Shown here piece after piece: positions 33,618 through 42,228 of a DNA stretch of 64,000 bases. The DNA is from Planctomycetota bacterium (GTDB lineage Bacteria; Planctomycetota; UBA1135), in NCBI GenBank assembly GCA_008501825.1, contig QQUA01000013.1, positions 186,001-250,000 on the forward strand, in the 5' to 3' direction. Position numbers and translations under genes: made by a program. The notes below the pieces were generated by a model. It was not told where the DNA came from and did not search any database. It saw only the letters and a program-made list of their open reading frames with translations. How positions within the stretch are numbered: the first letter of the stretch is position 1; each line of letters begins with the position of its first letter.

Positions 33618-34760
33618 ATGAAGCCTTTACAAACCTTCTTCGCCACCTGCGCCCCGGGAATGGAAGCGATCCTGCACCAGGAGCTTCGCCAACTGCGCAT
33701 GGCTCGGATCGAACGGCAGGTGGGTGGCGTCCGCTTTTCCGGGAATCTAGCCGATGCCGGCCGGGCCAATCTGGAGTTGGCCACGGCGGTACGGGTGCTC
33801 TGGCGACGCAAGCAATTCCAAGCTCCGGATCGGGATCAGCTCTACCAACAAGTGCTGGCCACCGATTGGTCTCCCTTTCTTCTTCCGGAAGGCAGCCTTC
33901 GAGTCGACGCCCTGTGCCGGGAATCGGCCTTGGATCACAGTCGATTCGTCGAGCAGGTGGTCAAAGACGCCGTGGTCGATCAATTTCGCCAACGCACCGG
34001 CAGCCGACCTTCGGTGGACCGGGAGAAACCCGATCTTCGGATTCACCTGCATCTTTTTCGGGATCGAGCCACCTTGTCGGTGGACACCTCCGGCGCCTCG
34101 CTGCACAAGCGAGCTTGGCGGCGATTCCAGGGCTCGGCTCCGTTGGCGGAAACCCTGGCCGCCGGCTTGCTGCGGATGTCGCAATGGGATCGCCGAGCTC
34201 CGCTGTTAGATCCCTTCTGCGGTTCCGGCACCCTCTTGATCGAGGGAGCGCTGTGGGCCCAGGGATCGGCGCCGGGCATATTTCGGCCGGCTTTTGCCAT
34301 GGAAGGATGGCCCGGCTTTCCCACCGAGTTCATGGCCAAGCTGAGAAAACAAGCCCGTGAGCGGGTTCGTCCTGCGGCCAAACTCCGGATTTTGGGATGG
34401 GATGCCAACCCGGCTCAGTTGGAGGGCGCTCGGCAGAACTTGGAAGCCGCCGGCCTCGCCGACCGGGTGGAATTGGCCACCGGTCAAGCCGAGGATTTCG
34501 CTCCCCGCCGCGGCTGGAACGCTTGGGTGGTCTCCAACTTGCCCTACGGCCAAAGAGTAGGGGAAGAATCGGAATTGCTGCCCCTGATGAAAGCTTTCGG
34601 CGAGCGCCTGCGGCAGCACTGCCAGGGTTACCACCTAGCCTTGCTCTGCGGTTCGAAGCGATTGCAAAAAGCTTTGGCTCTGCCCCGGCCGAAACAAGCG
34701 GCTCTAAAAAACGGCGCCTTGGATTGCACCTTATTGACCACCCGAATGCCGGAGAATTAG
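33618..34760 (+). CDS. rlmL: THUMP-domain RNA methyltransferase, RlmL N-terminal-like
   Basis: It probably methylates guanosine in 23S rRNA (m2G). The start ATG at 33618 (MKPLQTFFATCAPGMEAIL) gives 380 residues; the upstream in-frame part to 33531 looks noncoding. 'FFATCAPGMEAILHQEL' is the typical RlmL/YcbY opening, a THUMP domain covers about 45-155, and the UPF0020 methyltransferase domain about 160-375 contains DPFCGSGTLLIEGA near 200 and the catalytic NLPYG near 310. It corresponds to the first half of E. coli RlmKL (702 residues); the RlmK half is absent. It is convergent with the amidohydrolase gene, three bases apart. Confidence 0.87.
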   Translation: MKPLQTFFATCAPGMEAILHQELRQLRMARIERQVGGVRFSGNLADAGRANLELATAVRVLWRRKQFQAPDRDQLYQQVLATDWSPFLLPEGSLRVDALCRESALDHSRFVEQVVKDAVVDQFRQRTGSRPSVDREKPDLRIHLHLFRDRATLSVDTSGASLHKRAWRRFQGSAPLAETLAAGLLRMSQWDRRAPLLDPFCGSGTLLIEGALWAQGSAPGIFRPAFAMEGWPGFPTEFMAKLRKQARERVRPAAKLRILGWDANPAQLEGARQNLEAAGLADRVELATGQAEDFAPRRGWNAWVVSNLPYGQRVGEESELLPLMKAFGERLRQHCQGYHLALLCGSKRLQKALALPRPKQAALKNGALDCTLLTTRMPEN

Positions 34761-34763
34761 CCT

Positions 34764-36446
34764 CTAATCATCTTGCTCCCGTGATTCCAAGCCCGATTCC
34801 AACCCCGGTTGCTGTAAGGAACGATCGGCCTTTTTCCAAGCGTCGGCAACCATGTTTCGGACGTCCTGCAACAGCGGCTTGGTTTCATAAACGATGCCGT
34901 CCTTGATCGTATAGCGCAGGCCTCGAAGTCGGGTCGGCTGGTTGTCCTGATCCAAGCGAATGGCACCGGTGCCGTAGAGGATTTTGAAGTCTTGCAGCGG
35001 ATTGCCTTCGACGATCAACAGATCGGCCAACTTACCGACTTCCACGCTGCCGATTTCCGGTTCCATGCCGAGAGCTTCCGCACCGTGCAGGGTGGCGGAG
35101 CGGATGACTTCCAAGGGATGGAAGCCGGCTTCTTGCAGCAACTCCAGTTCGCGGACGTATCCGAAACCGTATAGCTTGTACAAATAACCGCAATCGCTGC
35201 CGGTGGTCACCCGGCCGCCGCGGTTTTTGTACTCGTTCACGAATTTCATCCACAAGCGGTAATTCTCTTTCCAAGCCAATTCATGGCCGGTATTCCAGGA
35301 AAACCAAAAGCTGCCATGAGCTTCTCGATTCGGTCGAAAGAAGTCCCACAAAGAGGGCAGGGTGTAGTGGGGATGCCATTCGGCGCAGCGAGCCCGCATC
35401 AAATCCCGAGTCGCTTCGTAAATGGTAAAGGTCGGATCCAAGGTGAAGTCTAGGGCCAACAACGCATCCATGACCCGATTCCAAGCCGGACTGTGGGGAG
35501 GGGCGGCCTGTCGCCAAAGGCGACCGGCTTCTCCGAAACGATGCTGTTCGTTGTTGTAGTTGTAATCGAGGGGATAGTTCTGCACCGTACCCTCGGCCAG
35601 CATAGCCTCCGGCAAACCGTACCAGTGCTCCATGGTGGTCAATCCCCAGCGAGCGGTATCCAAAACATTGGCCCTGGCCACGTCCATTTGCGCGTGATGG
35701 CATGCGCTTCGTAATCCCAAAGCCTTGGCTTCCCGCAAGGCGGCTTCAAAAACATCCGGAGGAGCTCCGAAAAATTTGAAACCGTCGACTCCCCGTCTGG
35801 CCATGCTCCGGATCCAATCCCGGGCTTGCTCCGGCTTCGAAATCGGCCCGTCGTGTTCCATGCCGAAAGCCACGTAAGCGTGAATTCGAGGCGCGGCGAT
35901 CCGATTTTGGGCGCTTTGTTCCCGTTGCTCCAAAACCCAATCCACCCCGTTTCCGCAGGCGGGATCCCGAACGGTGGTAATGCCGTGAGCCAGCCAAAGT
36001 TTGAACACGTACTCGGCGCTGGTTCCCTGGGCGCTACCGCCGATGTGCCCGTGCATATCCACGAAGCCGGGAAGGATGAAGCGGCCGTGACAATCGATTT
36101 CCCGATCGCCCGGTTGGGCGGCGGTCCGCCGTTCCGCTCGAATCGGAACTCCAGGGAAGCCCACCGATTGAATGCGAACGATGCGATTGCCTTCGATCAG
36201 CAGATCCACCGGGCCGATGGGCGGAGCTCCGGTGCCGTCGATCAGGGTGCCCCCGCGAAGCCAGAGACGCTCAAAGGGACCTTCCCCTCGCTTCCTTGGA
36301 GGTGCAGGAGCGACAGCCTGGCGCTGCGCCGGCAGCGGCGCCGGAGCCGGGCAACTGAAGGAGGAAAGGAGGGCCAGGGCGGCAAGAACCATGCTCTGTT
36401 TTAGCGACTGCGACAAGGGGGCTAGGATGGCAGAGAACCTCGGCAC
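34764..36446 (-). CDS. Exported amidohydrolase family protein
   Basis: A 560-residue metal-dependent hydrolase with a signal sequence. The second possible start (36392) begins directly with MVLAALALLSSFSC, perhaps a lipoprotein signal. Amidohydrolase signatures are complete: 'FVDMHGHIGG' (HxH) near 130, 'GVDGFKFFG' with the possible metal-bridging lysine near 225, 'ACHHAQMDV' near 250, 'TTMEHWYG' near 270, and the catalytic aspartate in 'TTGSDCGYL' near 420. The end carries the typical beta-domain 'IGSVEVGKLADLLIVEGNPL'. The substrate is unknown; related proteins hydrolyse amides, imides or dipeptides. It is divergent from the peptidase-like gene at 36455, with start codons only eight bases apart if 36446 is used. 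Confidence 0.85.
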   Translation of the reverse strand: MPRFSAILAPLSQSLKQSMVLAALALLSSFSCPAPAPLPAQRQAVAPAPPRKRGEGPFERLWLRGGTLIDGTGAPPIGPVDLLIEGNRIVRIQSVGFPGVPIRAERRTAAQPGDREIDCHGRFILPGFVDMHGHIGGSAQGTSAEYVFKLWLAHGITTVRDPACGNGVDWVLEQREQSAQNRIAAPRIHAYVAFGMEHDGPISKPEQARDWIRSMARRGVDGFKFFGAPPDVFEAALREAKALGLRSACHHAQMDVARANVLDTARWGLTTMEHWYGLPEAMLAEGTVQNYPLDYNYNNEQHRFGEAGRLWRQAAPPHSPAWNRVMDALLALDFTLDPTFTIYEATRDLMRARCAEWHPHYTLPSLWDFFRPNREAHGSFWFSWNTGHELAWKENYRLWMKFVNEYKNRGGRVTTGSDCGYLYKLYGFGYVRELELLQEAGFHPLEVIRSATLHGAEALGMEPEIGSVEVGKLADLLIVEGNPLQDFKILYGTGAIRLDQDNQPTRLRGLRYTIKDGIVYETKPLLQDVRNMVADAWKKADRSLQQPGLESGLESREQDD

Positions 36447-36454
36447 CCTCCGTC

Positions 36455-37624
36455 ATGCCCCGCGCCTTGCTCCTGCTTCTGGCCTGGCTTCTGTTCAGTC
36501 CGGCCTTGCCCGCTCAAAAAGACACCTGTCCCTGGTGTCGCAACGATCCCGAGCGCATGGCGGTGGCAGGAGTATTGGGCCACGGAGCGATGGATATCGG
36601 TTTCGAAGGCTCCGAAGCCTTGAAGAAATTCTTTCGGGGAGAAGACTACCTATTTATCGAAACGGCCCATTTTCGCATTGCCAGTTCTCTGGATGCGGTT
36701 TCCTTGGACGCCAAGACTCGAAAAGCGTTGGAACCGGTCTTCGAGGCGATGCGAGCCAAATTGCCGGACCTGCCGAAAAGAATTCGAAAGCTGGATCGCT
36801 GGCTTCGCTTGCACTGGATCGCATTTCGTTGCGAACAGTTCTACAGCCGATTTCAGCAAGTTCTGCAAGTCAGCGACGAAGACTTTCCGGAACAAAGGCA
36901 AGCCGAAGGGCCCTATATGGGTATGGGTTCCTTCCTCGGAGAGAAAGATAAATTTGAATTGATCCTGCACGCTTCCCGAGGCAATCACCAATTGTTCAGC
37001 GACCGATTCATGGGGGTCAACGTGCCCGATGCAGTACGCTGGCACGTTCAGGGAAAACACAAAATGTTGGCTTCGGTTCCGGCGGAAGATAGCGATCTGC
37101 GCCAGCCACGCTGGCTGTTTCCCCACCTGGTCCACAATCTATCTCACATGTTTTTCGCCGCCTACAAGCACTTTTCGTACGACCCGCCGATTTGGCTGGA
37201 CGAAGGCTTGGCTCACGCCATGGAAAAGGAAGTGGAGGCCCGTTCCTTCACTCGGGAAGGCGAAGAAGGAAGTTATCAAGACCGGTCGATCTCCCAAGAT
37301 TGGCAAAAGATGGCGGTACGCCTGTCGAAGAGTCGAAAATGTCCCAAGTTTTCCGAGCTGTTGCACAGGGCCACCGTCGGTCAAATGAGCGAGGATGAAC
37401 ACATCATGGCTTGGTCCATGGTGCGTTTTCTGTTGGATCAACACCCGGATGCCTTCGCGGCCTTTCTTGGCGGCGTCAAAGGGCAGTTGGACTCCCGCGG
37501 CTACCCGACCGGGAAGGACTTGCAAGGATTGCAAAGAAAACTCCTCAAAGAACATTTCGGCTGGACGCCGTTGCAATTGGAACAAGCTTGGAAAGATTCT
37601 TTCGAAGCGGCGGCAAAAAAATAG
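36455..37624 (+). CDS. Secreted peptidase-like protein with altered zinc motif (HNLSH)
   Basis: A 389-residue exported protein (signal peptide MPRALLLLLAWLLFSPALPAQ). The layout is that of a gluzincin metallopeptidase: helix 'LVHNLSHMFF' at 225-234, then 'PPIWLDEGLAHAMEKEV' near 245-262. Normal HExxH is replaced by H227-N-L-S-H231, so the catalytic glutamate is asparagine, while both zinc histidines and the downstream Asp249-Glu250 are kept. It may bind zinc without hydrolysis, or belong to a family I do not know. The next gene begins directly after its TAG, so the two are likely co-transcribed. Confidence 0.65.
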   Translation: MPRALLLLLAWLLFSPALPAQKDTCPWCRNDPERMAVAGVLGHGAMDIGFEGSEALKKFFRGEDYLFIETAHFRIASSLDAVSLDAKTRKALEPVFEAMRAKLPDLPKRIRKLDRWLRLHWIAFRCEQFYSRFQQVLQVSDEDFPEQRQAEGPYMGMGSFLGEKDKFELILHASRGNHQLFSDRFMGVNVPDAVRWHVQGKHKMLASVPAEDSDLRQPRWLFPHLVHNLSHMFFAAYKHFSYDPPIWLDEGLAHAMEKEVEARSFTREGEEGSYQDRSISQDWQKMAVRLSKSRKCPKFSELLHRATVGQMSEDEHIMAWSMVRFLLDQHPDAFAAFLGGVKGQLDSRGYPTGKDLQGLQRKLLKEHFGWTPLQLEQAWKDSFEAAAKK

Positions 37625-39583
37625 ATGTGCTTATCCGTCCTGCTTCTGGCTTCCGCCGTCTTGCCCCAAGTCGACGGTTTCGAACCGATTCAGAGAAAAA
37701 GCTTTGCCGAGGGTCGTAGCTTCGGCCCGGCCGGAGCCTATGAATGGATCCAGGCGGAAATCCGCTTGGCGGTCGATCCCGATCACCCGGCCAATGCCGG
37801 GATTACCGATTTGGCCCTGGCACCACGCAACGGCGATGGCTTGGTCGAAGCCCGCTTCGGCATCGAAGTCCTGCAACCGGAAGATCCGGATAAGCGCTCG
37901 GGCTTGGCTTTAATCGAAGTCAGCAATCGAGGGGGCCGGGCCGCTCCTTATTATTTGCACCTTTCCAATTCCAAGAATCCAATCGGCGACGGCCATTTTT
38001 TCGCCCAAGGTCTCACTTTGATTTTCTTGGGCTGGCAATTTGACGTGCCTCCGGAAAGGAGTTTCCTGCACTTGAAGGCTCCGGTGGTGGTCCAAAGCCC
38101 TAAACCGATCACTGGATGGGTGCGGTGCGATTGGGTGGTGGACCGACTGAGCGATCGTCTGGAGTTGGGCCATCGCGGTCACCGGCCCTATGCGGTATGG
38201 AAGCAGGATTCTTCCCGCCACCGCCTGACGGTTCGAGACAGCCGGGAAGGAAAGCGCCGGCCCATTCCGCGACCGAATTGGAAATTTGTCGGCGACCCTC
38301 CCAAATACATCGAATTGGACGGCGGCTTTCAAGCCGGATTCATCTATGAATTGATCTATGAGGGCCGCGACCCTTCGGTAGTCGGATTGGGCCTTTGCGC
38401 CCTGCGGGACTTGGCCGTATGGATGAAAACAGAACCGGAGTCGCCGTTTGGCTGCCAAAAGGTAGTGGCGTTGGGCATTTCCCAAACCGGCCGCTTTCTG
38501 CGCCATTTCTTTTATCAAGGATTCAATACCGGACCGAATGGCCGGCAGGCCTTGGACGGTGCTTTGGTTTTGACCGCCGGAGCCGGGCGGGGGAGTTTCA
38601 ACCACCGATTTGGTCAACCCTCCCGGGATGCCCACGCTTATTCCGCCTTTTTCTACCCCACGGATCTGTTTCCCTTTACTACCGCCGAACATCTGGATCC
38701 CATCTTGAAACGCCGTGACGGTTTGTTTGCTCATTTCCAAAACCCAGACCACGTCCCGAAAGTATTTTTTATCAATACCGGTTATGAGTACTGGGGTAGA
38801 GCCGGCGCTTTGATCCACCTCGATCCAGCCGGAAAATCCGACAGCCTGCTTCATCCCAAGGAGCGGATCTACCATCTCGCCGGCAACCACCACTTTGCCG
38901 CCGGTTTGGACTGGGTCGGCCAAGAGCCCTTCAACGCCGATCAACAAATCCCGAGCCAGGCAATCCACGTGCGCTTGATCCATCGAGCTTTGACCCAAAG
39001 AATGTTGGATTGGGTCCAGCACGACCAGGAACCTCCAGCGAGCCGCTATCCGACTCTTAAAAACCGCCAACTGGTGCCGATCCACCAAGTGGCTTGGCCG
39101 AAGATGCCCGATTTCCAACCCCCGACTCAAGCTCACCGGGCATATCGCGCCGACTACGGACCGGATTGGTCTCAGGGGATCGTGTCCTTTCAACCTCCGC
39201 GCCTGGGACCGGCTTTTCCGACTCTGGTACCCCAAGTCGATGCCGACGGAAATGAGATCGGCGGTCTTCGGGCTCTGGAACTCCGAGTTCCACTTGGAAC
39301 CTATTTCCCCTGGAAGCTGCGCCGCCACCAACGGGGCAGCCCCGGGGCGTTGGCCGATTTCCTTGGCTCCTTTCTTCCATTCGCCTTGAAGGAACGAGAG
39401 GATGATGACCGCAAACCTTTGAAGGAACGTTTTCCCAGCCGAGAAAGTTTCCGCAAAGCCTTGGAAAAGGAAGCCAAAGCCATGATCGAGGAAGGCTTTC
39501 TGCTGCCCAACGACCTGGAAATCGCGGTTCGCCACAACTTGGATTTGTGGGACCGACTCGATCCATTCGACCAATCCCACTGA
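37625..39583 (+). CDS. Alpha/beta hydrolase domain-containing exported protein
   Basis: A 652-residue protein with a short signal peptide (MCLSVLLLASAVLPQ). The opening 'FAEGRSFGPAGAYEWIQAEIRLAVDPDHPANAGITDL' is characteristic of the alpha/beta hydrolase domain family PF20091 (large bacterial esterase-like proteins). The nucleophile elbow appears as GISQTGRFLRHF near 282, and a histidine near 600 may complete the triad. The substrate is unknown. The start codon immediately follows the stop of the peptidase-like gene (zero gap). A long opposite-strand open frame here is a codon-usage shadow. Confidence 0.82.
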   Translation: MCLSVLLLASAVLPQVDGFEPIQRKSFAEGRSFGPAGAYEWIQAEIRLAVDPDHPANAGITDLALAPRNGDGLVEARFGIEVLQPEDPDKRSGLALIEVSNRGGRAAPYYLHLSNSKNPIGDGHFFAQGLTLIFLGWQFDVPPERSFLHLKAPVVVQSPKPITGWVRCDWVVDRLSDRLELGHRGHRPYAVWKQDSSRHRLTVRDSREGKRRPIPRPNWKFVGDPPKYIELDGGFQAGFIYELIYEGRDPSVVGLGLCALRDLAVWMKTEPESPFGCQKVVALGISQTGRFLRHFFYQGFNTGPNGRQALDGALVLTAGAGRGSFNHRFGQPSRDAHAYSAFFYPTDLFPFTTAEHLDPILKRRDGLFAHFQNPDHVPKVFFINTGYEYWGRAGALIHLDPAGKSDSLLHPKERIYHLAGNHHFAAGLDWVGQEPFNADQQIPSQAIHVRLIHRALTQRMLDWVQHDQEPPASRYPTLKNRQLVPIHQVAWPKMPDFQPPTQAHRAYRADYGPDWSQGIVSFQPPRLGPAFPTLVPQVDADGNEIGGLRALELRVPLGTYFPWKLRRHQRGSPGALADFLGSFLPFALKEREDDDRKPLKERFPSRESFRKALEKEAKAMIEEGFLLPNDLEIAVRHNLDLWDRLDPFDQSH

Positions 39584-39624
39584 CCGGGTTTCATCCCGAG
39601 TCCCTGCTGTCGGCAAAAGAAACG

Positions 39625-42228
39625 ATGTCTCCCCAATCTCAAGCTCGCCAAAGCATGTTGAAGCGAGCCCGTGCGCACATGCCGGAAAACCTTGCGACTT
39701 GGGTGGTGGATCATCTATGGCACGGCTTTCCTCACCGGGAACCGGCGGTCTTGGAAGCGGCTTTGGAAGCCTTGACCCGCCGCTGGCGTTTCGCCCATCA
39801 GGACGGACTCAATTTGGCTCGGAAACCGGCGCAGGGAGCGCCCTTCGGCTTGTATCGAACTCGCCGGCGAAGGCAGGAACCCCGCCCTTATCGCACCGTT
39901 TTGCAATCCCTGGATCCCCTGGCCGGACAATGCGATTGCAAGGATTTCCTGCGCAATTCTCTTGGCCTTTGCAAGCACCTCCTGGTCATCCTCGACCACT
40001 TGACCCGCAACGGGTTGCCGCTTCAAACCGGTTTGGGCGGCGATATTCTCGCCTTGGAAGAAGAAGGATTGCAACTGCATTGGCATCCCTATCGTGCCTT
40101 GACCGGAGACGGCGATTTATTGGCTCAATTGTTCCTTACCGGAGAAGCGGATCCAAACAAGAGCAGCCATCGAGCCATTGATTTGTTCCAAGTTGCGGAA
40201 GACGGCTTCATCCGATTGAAACAACTCCATCGGCAAAACGCCGCCAAGCGCTTGGCTCTGGTCGAAACTTTGATGCCGCTGGTCCGGTTGCGCCAGCAAG
40301 GCGAACATCCCTTGCCGGATCCGGCGGCCCGGCAACTCTTGAGCGACGAACGGGACCGCCTCCGGCTGCAACTCTCCAATGCCAGCGCCGCCCGGGATTT
40401 GGAAAAACGCCTGCGCAGTTTGAAACGCAAGCTCTATCCATATCAAGTGGACGGCGTAAGACGGCTACTGCAGCGGGGCCGCCTATTGCTGGCCGACGAC
40501 ATGGGGCTTGGCAAAACCGCCCAAGCCATTGCCTGCAGCCACCTCCTTTGGCATGGCCGGAAAATTCGCCGCGGCCTGCTGATCGTGCCGACCAGCTTGA
40601 AACGGCAATGGCTGCGGGAATGGCAATTGTTCAGCGATGCTCCCTTGATCCTCGTGGAAGGTTCTGCGGAGCAACGGCGGGAAGTTTTCGAATCGACCCG
40701 TTCTGGATTCTTGGTGGTTCACTACGAGCAAGTGCTCCGGGACCTGGAAATCATGCAGGCCTGGAAGCCGGGACTGGTGGTCCTGGACGAGGCTCAGCGG
40801 ATTAAAAACTGGGCCACGAAGACTTCTCTTTACGTCAAACGCTTGCAACCCCGATATCGCTTGGTTTTGACCGGCACGCCGATGGAGAACCGGTTGCAGG
40901 AATTGGCGTCTTTGATGGATTGGGTCGACGATTTCGCCTTGGAACCGAAATGGCGCCTCAGCCCGTTTCATCAAGTCGGGGGCTACGTCCGCCACTTGGA
41001 AACCTTGAGGGCGCGATTGGCCCCGAGCATGTTGCGCCGCCGGCGGCAGGAAGTTTTAAAGCAACTGCCGCCCAGGACCGATACCGTCATCCCGGTCAGC
41101 CTCAGTGACGCACAAGCGGAAGAACACGATGCCCTGCTGGCTCCGATCGCGGCTTTGGTGCAAAGCACCAAGCGCAGGACGCTGAGCCAGAGCGAATTTA
41201 TGCGCTTGATGAGTTTGCTGACCACCCAGCGCATCATTGCCAACGGCATGGCTCCTTTTCGCTTTACCGAAATTTGGCCCCAGCTTCAAAAGGTGGAAGA
41301 TCCATCCGAAGACATGCTGCGGAGCCTGAACAGCCCCAAGCTGCTTCAACTTCGCGAGATGATCGAGCAATTGGTCCTGGGCCAAAACCGAAAAGTGGTG
41401 GTGTTTAGTTCTTGGCGTCGCATGCTGATTTTGGCGGAGTGGGCGGTACGCAGCCGGCTGGCCGAATCCGGTTTCCACGCCTTATTCTTTACCGGCCGGG
41501 AAAGCCCCAGCCGGCGGGCGCAAAATTTAGAAGCCTTTCACCGTGACCCGAATGCCAAGCTTCTTTTCGCCACCGACAGTGGGGGGGTCGGCTTGAATCT
41601 GCAAAAAGCTAGCCAATGCTGCATTCATTTGGACTTGCCCTGGAATCCTGCGGTGTTGGAGCAAAGAGTGGCGCGGCTGCATCGACTCGGCCAAAAACAG
41701 CCGATCGAGGTTTATCAGTTTATTTCTCAAGACAGCATTGAATCTCGGATCGCGGAATTGGTGGCCCGGAAGAAGGCCCTGTTCCAAGCTTTGTTCGACG
41801 GCGACCGAGACCAGGTGGCGGTGGAGGGCCACCAAGGCTTCGTCAAGCAAGTTTCCCGGCTCCTGCAACTGGATCAGCGGCCTGCGGTGGCCGCCGATTC
41901 TCCCGATTTGACTCCGGAACGGACCATTGAAGCTACGGTTCAATTGGCCGACGAAGCCGGCGATGCTCTTCATCCTGGAGAAAGTGACCGGCAGCCTCAA
42001 GCTCCGGGGGCGGCGGAAATCCGAGCTTTGTTTCAAAAGGTGGAAGTCCAACGGGAAGCGGATGGCCGGCTGCATTTGCATACCGACGCCGAAACCGCTC
42101 GGACAATGACCGGCCTGTTTCGGGGATTGGCCGCCTTGCTGGAAAGCGGCTTCTCCAACAAAGCCATCCAGCCGGCCCAACCGGCCTCGAAGTCGAAGGA
42201 AGCAGAGGAAGACCGCTCGTCCGATTAG
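39625..42228 (+). CDS. SWIM zinc-finger SNF2/RapA family DNA helicase
   Basis: An 867-residue ATP-dependent helicase-like translocase. The SWIM zinc finger 'CDCKDFLRNSLGLCKH' is near 110-125. The SNF2 N-domain has Walker A DDMGLGKTAQA near 290 and the Walker B box as DEAQ (VVLDEAQRIKNW) near 385. 'LTGTPMENRLQELASLMDW' is near 410 and the helicase C-domain runs to about 740, with 'TDSGGVGLNLQKASQCCIHLDLPWNPAVLEQRVARLHRLGQ'. ATG at 39625 is preferred over 39547, because the longer frame overlaps the previous gene and adds non-conserved residues. The role is DNA or transcription-complex remodelling. The last four bases overlap the convergent metH gene. Confidence 0.87.
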   Translation: MSPQSQARQSMLKRARAHMPENLATWVVDHLWHGFPHREPAVLEAALEALTRRWRFAHQDGLNLARKPAQGAPFGLYRTRRRRQEPRPYRTVLQSLDPLAGQCDCKDFLRNSLGLCKHLLVILDHLTRNGLPLQTGLGGDILALEEEGLQLHWHPYRALTGDGDLLAQLFLTGEADPNKSSHRAIDLFQVAEDGFIRLKQLHRQNAAKRLALVETLMPLVRLRQQGEHPLPDPAARQLLSDERDRLRLQLSNASAARDLEKRLRSLKRKLYPYQVDGVRRLLQRGRLLLADDMGLGKTAQAIACSHLLWHGRKIRRGLLIVPTSLKRQWLREWQLFSDAPLILVEGSAEQRREVFESTRSGFLVVHYEQVLRDLEIMQAWKPGLVVLDEAQRIKNWATKTSLYVKRLQPRYRLVLTGTPMENRLQELASLMDWVDDFALEPKWRLSPFHQVGGYVRHLETLRARLAPSMLRRRRQEVLKQLPPRTDTVIPVSLSDAQAEEHDALLAPIAALVQSTKRRTLSQSEFMRLMSLLTTQRIIANGMAPFRFTEIWPQLQKVEDPSEDMLRSLNSPKLLQLREMIEQLVLGQNRKVVVFSSWRRMLILAEWAVRSRLAESGFHALFFTGRESPSRRAQNLEAFHRDPNAKLLFATDSGGVGLNLQKASQCCIHLDLPWNPAVLEQRVARLHRLGQKQPIEVYQFISQDSIESRIAELVARKKALFQALFDGDRDQVAVEGHQGFVKQVSRLLQLDQRPAVAADSPDLTPERTIEATVQLADEAGDALHPGESDRQPQAPGAAEIRALFQKVEVQREADGRLHLHTDAETARTMTGLFRGLAALLESGFSNKAIQPAQPASKSKEAEEDRSSD

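Noticed and set aside
37910..39616. 568-aa open frame on the minus strand
   Set aside because: It is antisense to the alpha/beta hydrolase gene, with no motif or start signal, so a shadow.
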